The notes under the pieces: generated by a model
What the model saw: only the letters and a program-made list of their open reading frames with translations
What the model was told of the DNA's origin: nothing
Database searches by the model: none
In this document: piece by piece, positions 45,182 to 52,936 of the stretch
How the letters are laid out: the number at the start of each line of letters is the position of its first letter
Position numbering within the stretch: the first letter of the stretch is position 1
From: CAKOSP01 sp964370545
GTDB lineage: Bacteria > Bacillota_I > Bacilli_A > RF39 > UBA660
DNA length: 63,815 nucleotides
Assembly: GCA_964370545.1 (NCBI GenBank)
Contig: CAYJJQ010000003.1
Coordinates: 1-63,815, forward strand
Direction of reading: 5' to 3'
Made by a program: the position numbers and the translations under genes

Positions 45182-46957
45182 TTCAAGTACAGCTTTTATT
45201 CTTCTTACACCAGAAGAACTACTTTCTTCTTTAGCAATTCTAAATTTACCTAACTCACTAGTATTTTTAACATGTGGTCCTCCACATATTTCTTTGGAAT
45301 ATGTGCCTATTGTATAAACTTTAACAGTGCTATCATATTTATCACTAAATATACCAGTAGCACCACTATTCTTAGCTTCTTCTAAAGTCATTTCTTCTAA
45401 AACAACTTCTGTATTAGTATTAATCATTTCATTAACTCTAACTGTTAAAGTTTCTTTTTCTTCATCAGTCATTTTATGATCTAAATTAAAATCAAATCTC
45501 AATCTTTCTGGGGAAATATTAGCCCCTTTTTGAATAATATCTGGCCCATACATTTCTTGTAGTGCAGCAAGCACTAGATGAGCAAGTGTATGATATCTAA
45601 CTGATTCATAAGATTGATCTGCAAGCCCACCTTTAGCAGCGCCTGCTTCAAGAGTTCTTGATTTTTCTTGATGTTCTTTAAATCTATTATGAAATCCTTC
45701 AACATCTATAGTTAAATTATTTTCTAAAGCAAGTTCTTCAGTCATTTCTATAGGATATCCAAAAGTATCAAATAATTTAAATACATCTTCACCTTTAATA
45801 ATATTTCCTTCTAAAGATTTAATAATTTTATAAAAGTGTTTTTCGCCATCTTTTAAAGTCTTACTAAATTTTATAGATTCTTTAGTTAATTCTTCAGTAA
45901 TAAATGTTTCATTTCTAGATAATTCACTATAATCATTACTATAATCTGCAATAACTATTTTAGCAAGTGTAATTAAATGCTCATTATCAACATTAAGTTT
46001 TCTTAATACTCTCATAGTTTTTCTAATTAATCTTCTAAGAACATAACCTGCTCCACTATTAGCTGGAGTTATTTTATGATCATCACCTAAAATGAATGTA
46101 ATAGTTCTCATATGATCCATTATAATTCTAAATTCTTTTTTATTATCATCATAATTTAAATTACTAAGTTCTCCTATTTTATTTTTTAAATTAGTAAAAG
46201 TATCTATATCATAAACAGATTCATGACCATTTAAAACAGTAATAGTCCTTTCAAGACCCATCCCTGTATCTACATTTTTTTGTTTAAGTGGTGTAAGTTT
46301 TCCATTTTCATCTTTATAATATTCCATAAATACATCATTCCATATTTCTAAGTATTTACCACATGAACAACTAGGGTTACATTCTTCCCCGCAAGATTCT
46401 TTACCTGTATCATAATACATTTCAGTGCATGGACCACAAGGTCCTACACCTGAACCTAAAATCCAAAAGTTTTCTTCTTTAGGTAAAAAGTAGATATGAT
46501 TATCGGGTACTCCTAAACTTTTCCATATTTGATAAGCTTCCTCATCCTTAGGGGTTTCTTCATCTCCACTAAAACAAGTAAAAAATAATTTATCTTTAGG
46601 TATTCCTAAATACTTTTCACTAGTTAAAAATTCATAACTATATTCTATTGCTTCTTTTTTAAAATAATCCCCTAAAGACCAATTACCTAACATTTCAAAA
46701 AATGTTAAATGAGAACTATCTCCTACAGAGTTAATATCACTTGTTCTGATGCATTTTTGCACGTCGCATAGTCTTGTGCCTGCTGGATGTTTTTCTCCAA
46801 GCAAGTAAGGCACTAAAGGGTGCATACCTGCTGTTGTATATAAAACTGTCGGATCATTTTCAGGCACTATTGAGGCTGATGGTATGATACTATGATCTTT
46901 TTCTTTAAAAAATTCAAAATATAAATTTTTAAGTTCTTTTTCTGTTAATTTTTTCAT
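45179..46957 (-). CDS. alaS: Alanyl-tRNA synthetase, short form
   Basis: The class II catalytic core starts LYFEFFKEKDHSIIPSASIVPENDPTVLYTTAGMHPLVPYL. The insertion CGEECNPSCSCGKYLEIWNDVFMEYY may bind zinc. The editing domain has HTLAHLVLAAL and CGGPHVKNTSELG. It ends ~35 residues after this, with no C-terminal C-Ala (DHHA1) domain. The 592 residues compare with ~870 in most bacteria; similar short forms are known in some reduced or candidate-phylum lineages. The second gene of an operon behind an alanine-type T-box; its ATG overlaps the stop of the upstream gene by one base. Confidence 0.93.
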   Translation of the reverse strand: MKKLTEKELKNLYFEFFKEKDHSIIPSASIVPENDPTVLYTTAGMHPLVPYLLGEKHPAGTRLCDVQKCIRTSDINSVGDSSHLTFFEMLGNWSLGDYFKKEAIEYSYEFLTSEKYLGIPKDKLFFTCFSGDEETPKDEEAYQIWKSLGVPDNHIYFLPKEENFWILGSGVGPCGPCTEMYYDTGKESCGEECNPSCSCGKYLEIWNDVFMEYYKDENGKLTPLKQKNVDTGMGLERTITVLNGHESVYDIDTFTNLKNKIGELSNLNYDDNKKEFRIIMDHMRTITFILGDDHKITPANSGAGYVLRRLIRKTMRVLRKLNVDNEHLITLAKIVIADYSNDYSELSRNETFITEELTKESIKFSKTLKDGEKHFYKIIKSLEGNIIKGEDVFKLFDTFGYPIEMTEELALENNLTIDVEGFHNRFKEHQEKSRTLEAGAAKGGLADQSYESVRYHTLAHLVLAALQEMYGPDIIQKGANISPERLRFDFNLDHKMTDEEKETLTVRVNEMINTNTEVVLEEMTLEEAKNSGATGIFSDKYDSTVKVYTIGTYSKEICGGPHVKNTSELGKFRIAKEESSSSGVRRIKAVLE

Positions 46958-47481
46958 TATTTAATTCCTTCTAATACTTTAAATACATTTTCTCTTAATT
47001 TAGTTAATTCTTCATTAACAATTACAAAGTCAAAATCATTATAACTTTCTAAAGCTAACTCCGTAACATCTATTTGCTCTTCTACTGTTAAAGAACTAGG
47101 AGCAAATTGATTTTCTACATATATAGAATATACATTATCATGTACTTCTTTTATTGCATCTATTTCTTCTGGTAATCTTACATCACATACAATGACATTT
47201 TCTACATAGTCTTCATATATTTCTATATCTTGAAGCATATTATTAGTTAAATACTCAGGATTTTTCTTTCTTATATTATTACCTAAATCTTGTAAATATT
47301 TTCTAGGTTTAGTAGCGGGATTACCATCCCAATCACTTAACTCTGTAGCAAATCTTTTTATATATTTTGCATACTCAGTAATAGCTACTTTTTCAAGTTT
47401 ATAAATATAAAATTCATTTATAAATTTAGCTACTTCCCCTTTACCACTTTCTGCCTTACCAGCAATTAAAAATATTCTCAT
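46957..47481 (-). CDS. P-loop nucleotide kinase-like protein (dNMP-kinase type)
   Basis: Begins MRIFLIAGKAESGKGEVAKFI, a P-loop at residues 8-15, then ATELSDWDGNPATKPRKYLQDLGN, DYVENVIVCDVRLPEEIDAI and a C-terminal alpha-beta region. The order resembles deoxynucleoside monophosphate kinases such as phage T4 gp1. The true start is the ATG at 47481 (Shine-Dalgarno GAGGA). The upstream in-frame 32 codons lie inside the T-box leader and are not coding. Co-regulation with alaS by tRNA(Ala) is unexpected for a nucleotide enzyme. Confidence 0.65.
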   Translation of the reverse strand: MRIFLIAGKAESGKGEVAKFINEFYIYKLEKVAITEYAKYIKRFATELSDWDGNPATKPRKYLQDLGNNIRKKNPEYLTNNMLQDIEIYEDYVENVIVCDVRLPEEIDAIKEVHDNVYSIYVENQFAPSSLTVEEQIDVTELALESYNDFDFVIVNEELTKLRENVFKVLEGIK

Positions 47482-47485
47482 TATT

Positions 47486-47690
47486 CCTCTTTTCTTAAAA
47501 ATAAAAAGAACAATACCAAGGAGTGCATAAGCACGGTACCATCCTTTATTTATCTTTATTATTTTAACGATTAACACCGATTAATCTAAAAAAGTAGCAT
47601 AGCATTATTTATTTACTAGTTTTCACCAAACACTAGCTCTCTATAAAACAAATTAATACTAATTCTTTTCTCAACGATTACTAATATAAT
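47486..47690 (-). promoter_or_regulatory. T-box riboswitch (alanine type) upstream of the kinase-alaS operon
   Basis: The minus strand shows a stem-I-like region with a GCTAGTG...AACTAGT distal hairpin and GCT (Ala) codons in AATGCTATGC at the specifier position. The T-box core is GGATGGTACCGTGC (47531-47544). The terminator forms between GGATGGTACC and the later GGTATTGTTC through many G-U pairs, around an inner GTGC/GCAC hairpin (47508-47545), and is followed by T5. alaS in the operon agrees with alanine specificity. Confidence 0.85.
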
Positions 47691-47708
47691 ATAGCATATT
47701 TATTTTTA

Positions 47709-48851
47709 TTATTCAATCATTTTATAACTTAAGTTAAATATTTTATATTTATCATTAAAGTGTAAGAATACTACTTTAAGTACAGCAAGTATTGGTGTAC
47801 TTAATATCATACCAACTATTCCAAAGAAATGTCCGAATATTAAAAGTGAAACCATTATTATAACTGGATTGATATTAGTAGCTTTACTCATTACTACAGG
47901 CTGCATTACATAGTTTTCAAGAAGCTGAACTATAATAGCTATAATAAGCACTCCAGTACCTACTACTGGTCCTTGAGTGTATCCAACAAGTACTGCAACT
48001 CCTCCACCTATATATGGTCCAATATAAGGAATTAAGTCTGTTATACCACAGAATAATCCAAGTAATAAAGCTGCATCTAAACCAACTATAGCAAAACCAA
48101 TAGTATCACAAACAAATACCATTGTTGCAATTAATAATATACCATTAACACATTTTCTTACTTCCGTACCAATATTAGATGTTAAAGTAATAATTTCTTT
48201 TTGATGCTTAGCAGGCACTATTTTAGCAAAACTAGTTTCTACTTTATTAAAGTCAACTAACATATAAAATCCTAATATAAAACTTAGTACAAATGTAATT
48301 AATCCTGAAAAAGTAGAAGTTACTATATTAAATAAATTCTCAGGTATAGCAATAAATAAATCAGTTTCAAAACCTTCAAAATATCCTAAAATATTTTCTT
48401 CTAGTGCTACTACATCTATTCCACTATTATTAAATGTTTCAAATAAATTACTTAGTAAGTTAGTAGCAAAACTAATTACTTCAGGAAGCAAGTTAGTAAA
48501 CTCTGCTACTTGATCTATTATTATTGGAATAAATAAACTTATTATTAAAGCAAGGATTCCTATTATACCTATATAAACTATTAAGGAACCAAAGACTCTT
48601 TTAACACCTTTATCTTGTAACTTATTAACTATAGGATTAAATAACCAAGCAATAACAAAACCTATAAATAACGGTGATAAAATACTTAATATTGTTATTA
48701 TAAAACTAAATAAGTTAAGCTGATTAGCAATTGATATAACTCCTATAACAAGCGCTAAGAACAAAAACATATAAATTAATTTTAAAACTTTGTTACCTGT
48801 AAATATTAAATTATTGAAATCTTTATTAAATTCATCTTTATTTTTTTTCAT
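47709..48851 (-). CDS. AI-2E family transporter (YdiK/PerM-type permease)
   Basis: A polytopic protein of about eight helices with the family pattern FIITILSILSPLFIGFVIAWLFNPIVNKLQ, FVLSFILGFYMLVDF and LLLGLFCGITDLIPYIGPYIGGGVAVLVG...QLLENYVMQPVVMSKATNINPVIIMVSLL. The family includes exporters and Na+/H+ antiporters; most members, despite the name, are not shown to carry AI-2. It is 380 residues. Monocistronic by spacing. Confidence 0.88.
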   Translation of the reverse strand: MKKNKDEFNKDFNNLIFTGNKVLKLIYMFLFLALVIGVISIANQLNLFSFIITILSILSPLFIGFVIAWLFNPIVNKLQDKGVKRVFGSLIVYIGIIGILALIISLFIPIIIDQVAEFTNLLPEVISFATNLLSNLFETFNNSGIDVVALEENILGYFEGFETDLFIAIPENLFNIVTSTFSGLITFVLSFILGFYMLVDFNKVETSFAKIVPAKHQKEIITLTSNIGTEVRKCVNGILLIATMVFVCDTIGFAIVGLDAALLLGLFCGITDLIPYIGPYIGGGVAVLVGYTQGPVVGTGVLIIAIIVQLLENYVMQPVVMSKATNINPVIIMVSLLIFGHFFGIVGMILSTPILAVLKVVFLHFNDKYKIFNLSYKMIE

Positions 48852-48913
48852 ATTATTTACCTCTAATAATATTATACACTAAAAATTAAATTATTTATAT
48901 AAAAAAAGAATTA

Positions 48914-49510
48914 TTAACTAACTTTTAATAATTCTTTTACTTTAGGATTAATATCTTTACTTTTTTCGTCATTATACTGGCTTAAATAAAGTTCTAATTC
49001 TCTTCTTTTTACATATGGTAAGTTATTAATATAATAAAGTATATGAGTAAGTTTAATCTTAGTCAATTCTTTTTCATCTTCTTTACTATTAATTACTTCT
49101 ACTTTAAGTATATCTTTTAAACCATTTTTAAGTTCATTGTCAATTCCACCTAATAAACTAGTATATTTATTGTATAACACATTTAATACTTGTTTATCAT
49201 TGATATTATTTTTTAAAAATAATATTAAATCAAAATCATTTAGTGTATCTTTAAAAATAACTTTTAATCTCTTTTTATTATTTTCCATTATATATATATT
49301 ACCTGATAGATAATCACTACCTATAGTATTTGAATTAAGTACTATATTATATAATTCATCTTCAGTATATTTTTTTGTAAAGGTATCTATATTCTCTATA
49401 TGATTATAATCATATTTATTATCATCAAAAAAAGATATATTAACTGGCATACTATCTCCAGGTCTTTTTTCATAAACTAATAAATATAGTGGCATCATTT
49501 CTCTTTCCAT
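48914..49510 (-). CDS. Hypothetical protein downstream of toxIN
   Basis: I do not recognise a family. The soluble product is mixed alpha/beta, with PLYLLVYEKRPGDSMPVNISFFD near the start, YLSGNIYIMENNKKRLKVIFKDTLNDFDLILFLKN in the middle and a helical C-terminus. The frame is open to 49570, but that upstream part overlaps a good promoter. The best start is the ATG at 49510, with GGGGA just upstream; ATG at 49540 is only 1-2 bases past the -10 box. Its promoter sequence is a copy of that before toxI. Confidence 0.5.
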   Translation of the reverse strand: MEREMMPLYLLVYEKRPGDSMPVNISFFDDNKYDYNHIENIDTFTKKYTEDELYNIVLNSNTIGSDYLSGNIYIMENNKKRLKVIFKDTLNDFDLILFLKNNINDKQVLNVLYNKYTSLLGGIDNELKNGLKDILKVEVINSKEDEKELTKIKLTHILYYINNLPYVKRRELELYLSQYNDEKSKDINPKVKELLKVS

Positions 49511-49538
49511 AATATCCCCAATCTTCTCTAAGTGAGAC

Positions 49539-49577
49539 ATTAATATATCATTTTTGCTCCTTTTTGTCAAATAAAAA
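49539..49577 (-). repeat. 39-bp direct repeat carrying a promoter (copy 1)
   Basis: An exact 39-bp copy of 50326-50364. On the minus strand it contains TTGACA (49565-49570), a 17-base spacer and TATATT (49542-49547). It drives the 48914-49510 gene. Flanks differ between the two copies. Confidence 0.85.
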
Positions 49578-49582
49578 CCCTT

Positions 49583-50092
49583 TTACGAGATATTATTATA
49601 CTCATTACATTTTTCTTCCAATAATATAAAATCACAACATCTTTTTTTTATATTCAGACTCAATTCATCACTCACAAATAGATTATATAATTTTTCAGAT
49701 CTATTTATTATTTTGCTTTTATTACGGTTAATCCAATAAATTTGAGAATTTAATAGCTTATAGTATCGTTTGTCAGCAGACTTAGTTGGCACTAAATTCA
49801 AATCAAGTTCAATAATATTACAATTTTTGACTGGTATCATATTATTGAAATTAATAGCTCCTAAGTTTCCATTATCTAATTTATAAAAATCTAGTTTGTT
49901 TTTCATTTTTTTATGCTTATTTTTTGGACTAGATAATGGAGCGTAATAAGAACAATTATTAATTTGAAATAAAATCCCTACAAAAGGACGATTGCTTTTA
50001 TCATTGAAATTATATGGAACTTTATTATCATAATTTCTTAAATAATTGCAATATTGATCATTAAGTTTAACTATTGTTAAATTATTTTGCAT
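49583..50092 (-). CDS. toxN: ToxN/AbiQ-family type III toxin (endoribonuclease)
   Basis: 169 residues with family hallmarks: LNDQYCNYLRNYDNKVPYNF, KSNRPFVGILFQINNCSYYAPLSSPKNKHKKMKNKLDFYKLDNG and LGAINFNNMIPV. The helical C-terminus has RYYKLLNSQIYWINRNKSKI. ToxN/AbiQ toxins cut RNA and are held inactive by repeated RNA pseudoknots. Upstream are three 34-nt repeats and a terminator, the full type III layout. Such systems act in phage abortive infection and plasmid maintenance. The stop lies right beside a duplicated promoter. Confidence 0.9.
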   Translation of the reverse strand: MQNNLTIVKLNDQYCNYLRNYDNKVPYNFNDKSNRPFVGILFQINNCSYYAPLSSPKNKHKKMKNKLDFYKLDNGNLGAINFNNMIPVKNCNIIELDLNLVPTKSADKRYYKLLNSQIYWINRNKSKIINRSEKLYNLFVSDELSLNIKKRCCDFILLEEKCNEYNNIS

Positions 50093-50133
50093 AATTCCCC
50101 CCTATAACAATTATAACTTAGAAATAAAAATAA

Positions 50134-50155
50134 AACTAGAGTTTGCTCTCTAGTT
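50134..50155 (-). terminator. Terminator between toxI and toxN
   Basis: Minus-strand AACTAGAG-agcaaa-CTCTAGTT followed by TTATTTTT, a perfect 8-bp stem. In type III systems partial read-through here sets the toxI:toxN ratio. Confidence 0.9.
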
Positions 50156-50257
50156 CTTTTTTAATTTCCTCTTATGGTGGGAATCACCGCTTTTTTAATT
50201 TCCTCTTATGGTGGGAATCACCGCTTTTTTAATTTCCTCTTATGGTGGGAATCACCA
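50156..50257 (-). repeat. Three 34-nt toxI repeats
   Basis: Units at 50156-50189, 50190-50223 and 50224-50257. The first two are identical; the third differs only in its last base. A 10-base partial unit (CTTTTTTAAT on the plus strand) follows at 50259-50268. ToxI units in known systems are about 34-36 nt. Confidence 0.95.
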
Positions 50258-50325
50258 GCTTTTTTAATGCTATTACTAGCAATATTATTATATGCAAATT
50301 TGCATAACATAATCTCTTATGTGCA

Positions 50326-50364
50326 ATTAATATATCATTTTTGCTCCTTTTTGTCAAATAAAAA
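50326..50364 (-). repeat. 39-bp direct repeat carrying a promoter (copy 2, toxI promoter)
   Basis: Identical to 49539-49577. On the minus strand TTGACA (50352-50357), a 17-base spacer and TATATT (50329-50334) place the toxI start near 50322. Confidence 0.85.
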
Positions 50365-50380
50365 AACCTATTAAAGGTTT
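50364..50380 (-). terminator. Terminator of the rplU-prp-rpmA operon
   Basis: Minus-strand AAACCT-ttaat-AGGTTT followed by T4 or more. It sits directly after rpmA and touches the toxI promoter repeat. Confidence 0.75.
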
Positions 50381-50668
50381 TTATTTAGCAGCGTATACAC
50401 TAGCTTTTTTCTTAGTTTTTCCACATCTTTCAAATTTAACAACACCATCTATTAAAGCAAAAAGTGTATGATCTTTACCCATTCCTACATTTGTTCCTGG
50501 ATAAATTTTTGTTCCTCTTTGACGATAAATAATAGAACCTGCTGTTGCAAATTGTCCATCAGATAATTTAGCACCAAGTCTTCTACCAGCTGAGTCACGA
50601 CCGTTATCAGTTGACGATTGACCTTTTTTGTGGGCAAATCTCTGAATATTAAAATTTATTAATAACAT
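50381..50668 (-). CDS. rpmA: Ribosomal protein L27 with cleavable N-terminus
   Basis: 95 residues. Core AHKKGQSSTDNGRDSAGRRLGAKLSDGQFATAGSIIYRQRGTKIYPGTNVGMGKDHTLFAL is typical L27, whose N-terminal tail reaches the peptidyl transferase centre. The leading MLLINFNIQRF is the Bacillota extension removed by Prp; the usual site is ...QFF|A, here QRF|A. The gene directly follows prp, in the conserved rplU-prp-rpmA order. Confidence 0.97.
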   Translation of the reverse strand: MLLINFNIQRFAHKKGQSSTDNGRDSAGRRLGAKLSDGQFATAGSIIYRQRGTKIYPGTNVGMGKDHTLFALIDGVVKFERCGKTKKKASVYAAK

Positions 50669-50669
50669 A

Positions 50670-50963
50670 TTATTCTCCTTTACTAATTTTTAAATTCTTA
50701 GGATATTTAAGTTCTAAATCTTTTAATAAATCTAACATATTATTTATTAATACATCTACCACTCTTGAATCATCTAAAATTGCAATTTCCATCTTATCTT
50801 CATCTATAAAGTTTATTGATTTATTATCCAAACTTAGTATCCCATTTACAGTTGTATATACTATGCTAGAAACACTAGCACATACTATATCTTTTCCATA
50901 CTCATCATAATTAGCATGACCAGATATAGTTATAACATTATCATTTTTATTTACTATAATCAT
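50670..50963 (-). CDS. prp: Ribosomal-processing cysteine protease Prp
   Basis: 97 residues with the catalytic dyad in ISGHANYDEYGKDIVCASVSSIVYTTVNGI (His and Cys), matching the Prp/YsxB family. Prp trims the N-terminus of L27, which is essential in Staphylococcus. Here it lies between rplU and rpmA with 1-2 base gaps. Its presence agrees with the L27 extension next door. Confidence 0.93.
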   Translation of the reverse strand: MIIVNKNDNVITISGHANYDEYGKDIVCASVSSIVYTTVNGILSLDNKSINFIDEDKMEIAILDDSRVVDVLINNMLDLLKDLELKYPKNLKISKGE

Positions 50964-50965
50964 AA

Positions 50966-51265
50966 TTAACCATTAATTGTTTTAACTTCAAGTAATGTAT
51001 ATGGTTGACGATGACCTTGAGTTTTACGATATTTTTTCTTAGGTTTATATTTAAAAACTTTTATTTTTTTAGCTTTTCCTGATTTTACTACAGTACATAC
51101 TACAGTAGCGCCTTTTACATATGGCATACCAGTTTTATCTCCAACTAATAATACTTTATCAAAAGTGATATCTGTATTATCTTCAGAGTCAAGTTTTTCA
51201 ACATAAATTTTATCTCCTACAGAAACATAAAATTGTTTTCCACCCGTTTCGAATATTGCTTTCAT
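50966..51265 (-). CDS. rplU: Ribosomal protein L21
   Basis: 99 residues: MKAIFETGGKQFYVSVGDKIYVEKL, FDKVLLVGD and KIKVFKYKPKKKYRKTQGHRQPYTLLEVKTI, all standard L21. First gene of the rplU-prp-rpmA operon. Good Shine-Dalgarno (AGGAGG). A structured leader lies directly upstream. Confidence 0.97.
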   Translation of the reverse strand: MKAIFETGGKQFYVSVGDKIYVEKLDSEDNTDITFDKVLLVGDKTGMPYVKGATVVCTVVKSGKAKKIKVFKYKPKKKYRKTQGHRQPYTLLEVKTING

Positions 51266-51269
51266 TTCA

Positions 51270-51345
51270 TACCTCCTTATTTAAGTCGCGCCCTTAAGGT
51301 AACCATAGGTTTTATAACCTTTTTAGTGCGGTTTTAACAAAATGA
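51270..51345 (-). promoter_or_regulatory. L21 leader (autoregulatory RNA candidate)
   Basis: Minus-strand segment just before rplU with AAACCGCAC, AAGGTTATAAAACCT (hairpin) and GGTTACCTTAAGGGCGCGACTT. It resembles the ribosomal protein L21 leader RNA of Bacillota by position, size and G+C-rich conserved blocks. Assigned by pattern only; a covariance-model search would settle it. Confidence 0.6.
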
Positions 51346-51406
51346 ATTAAAACAAGTTAATTTTACCAAAAATATGCATTATTGTCAAATCAAATAAAAA
51401 AAGGAA

Positions 51407-52018
51407 CTACATCCCTTTTCTTACAAACACATAATCTTCTAACTGATCATCAATTGGCAGCGAATGCTCCTCTACTGCAGATTTAATTTCATAATATTTA
51501 TTTTCAATATTTCCTAAGTTTTTATCTGTATTGTCATTAGGAAATTTACTTAATAAATAATCTACATCTGCTCTTTGAGCTATGATTTCTTTTGTTAAAG
51601 CGTTAATCATTTGATTTACATCTTCATTTTTAGTTTCATATTCATATGCTAAGTTATCATACATTGCAAGGTCATTTGCTTCTTCTTTAGTAACAAAATG
51701 AGTTACTATAGCTGATGCTATAAAGGTTGCTGATACAGTACCTAATTGCAAAGCTACTTGAGCAGTACTATTATGAAATGCTAAAGTTCCAACATTAAAT
51801 ATTTCCAACATTATAGGAAATGATAATGCAGCCATACCTGCAATTACTGTAGGTAGTGCTGTATAACACATCATCTTAAGCATTAATAATTTACTATTAG
51901 GTTTTAATTCACTATATAGTCTTATATATGCTTCATTTTTTCTTCTTTCACTAATTAAACTACTTTTTCTTTCTATTAAGCTATTTAATAATTTTATTGC
52001 TTCTTCTATTTTATCCAT
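51407..52018 (-). CDS. Coiled-coil protein with two membrane helices, unknown
   Basis: 203 residues: N-terminal helical segment (MDKIEEAIKLLNSLIERKSSLISERRKNE), two hydrophobic stretches (about 45-72 and 83-108), then a helical region and an acidic tail. No family recognised. It overlaps the end of the 52011-52829 gene by 8 bases, so the two are probably translated together and may form a complex. Confidence 0.6.
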   Translation of the reverse strand: MDKIEEAIKLLNSLIERKSSLISERRKNEAYIRLYSELKPNSKLLMLKMMCYTALPTVIAGMAALSFPIMLEIFNVGTLAFHNSTAQVALQLGTVSATFIASAIVTHFVTKEEANDLAMYDNLAYEYETKNEDVNQMINALTKEIIAQRADVDYLLSKFPNDNTDKNLGNIENKYYEIKSAVEEHSLPIDDQLEDYVFVRKGM

Positions 52019-52829
52019 TATTTTCCCCCGTCTTTCCGAATAATTTATTTTTAATTTTAGTTCTTATTAAATTATTTTTTATATGTTTTCTTTCTATTTC
52101 TTCATATATACTATCAAGTAATTCTAAAGATGTATCTTCTTCTAATTCTACTTTTTTATTTAAGTATTTTTCTATAAATGAATTAAGTAGTTTACTAAGT
52201 TCATTATTACCTTCAAATAAGCCTTCTAATCTAGGATTACAAACTCTACTATTGTGCATTCCTATTGGTGTAGTAACTAACTTCGCAAAGCTTATTAAAG
52301 TATTATAATAATGCATTTTAGCTGGTATATAACTTATCAAATATTTCTTATTCATATTATCTATTTCATACTCATAAAAATCTTTCTTATTATCTTTAAA
52401 TATTACATCATAATCTTCTTTACTAATAAATAAAAACACCTCTTTGCTTACTACACTATTAGTAGATAATATATTAATAGTTGCATACATATAACTTGTA
52501 CCTAACTTCAGATTAATTAAATTAATTAAGTATGGAAATATAACTACATAATCATCAATTAATAAATTACTAAGTAAATTATTTTTTCTTTCTAATGTGT
52601 TTCTTTTAGAATATAAATTATTTCTATCTTCACTTGTTTCATATTCATAAACTATATTTACATGATTAATCATTTTACATTTTATATCCATAATCATATT
52701 TTCTAGTTCTTCTATTTTAGATAAATATTCTGGATATACTCTTAATTGTATATTTTCTTTATCTTTTTTTAATTTACTTTCTAAAACAACTATTTCATTT
52801 TTTATATTTATAATATCTTCTATATTCAT
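52011..52829 (-). CDS. Coiled-coil protein, unknown
   Basis: About 272 residues. N-terminal heptads (NIKNEIVVLESKLKKDKENIQ...YLSKIEELENMIMDIKCKM), then a mixed region with YVVIFPYLINLINLKLGTSYMYATINILS, and a basic C-terminus. The ATG at 52829 has a good Shine-Dalgarno (GAGGA, 7 bases away) and is preferred to the upstream ATG at 52859. It overlaps the next gene, with which it probably forms a pair. No recognised domain. Confidence 0.6.
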   Translation of the reverse strand: MNIEDIINIKNEIVVLESKLKKDKENIQLRVYPEYLSKIEELENMIMDIKCKMINHVNIVYEYETSEDRNNLYSKRNTLERKNNLLSNLLIDDYVVIFPYLINLINLKLGTSYMYATINILSTNSVVSKEVFLFISKEDYDVIFKDNKKDFYEYEIDNMNKKYLISYIPAKMHYYNTLISFAKLVTTPIGMHNSRVCNPRLEGLFEGNNELSKLLNSFIEKYLNKKVELEEDTSLELLDSIYEEIERKHIKNNLIRTKIKNKLFGKTGENNG

Positions 52830-52913
52830 ATTACTTTCCTCGGATTCATATTGTAGCATAAAAATTACTTATTTTCAATACAAACCAAGTTACTGTTTGT
52901 ACATATTCATAAG

Positions 52914-52936
52914 AAAACCACCTTTATGGTGGTTTT
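52914..52936 (-). terminator. Terminator of rpn copy 2
   Basis: AAAACCACC-ataaa-GGTGGTTTT, overlapping the rpn stop codon; followed by CTTATG, so only weakly T-rich. The same hairpin remains in the rpn remnant at 20541-20618. Confidence 0.65.

Larger units (their letters stand above)
50134..50322 (-). ncRNA. toxI: ToxI antitoxin RNA precursor
   Basis: Predicted transcript from about 50322 (7 bases after the -10) through three tandem 34-nt repeats to the terminator at 50134. Each unit has GGTG-ATTCC-CACC (stem 1 with loop), then ATAAGAGGAAATT. TTCC in the loop can pair with GGAA downstream, giving an H-type pseudoknot as in known ToxI RNAs. An A-rich tail (TTAAAAAA) ends the unit, where ToxN is expected to cut. 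Confidence 0.85.

Noticed and set aside
50156..50257. CRISPR array
   Set aside because: The units abut with no spacers and sit upstream of a ToxN-type toxin with a terminator between; type III toxin-antitoxin explains them.
50174..50374. Plus-strand open frame across the 34-nt repeats
   Set aside because: It is opposite to toxI and merely translates the tandem repeat; the repeat is explained by the antitoxin RNA.
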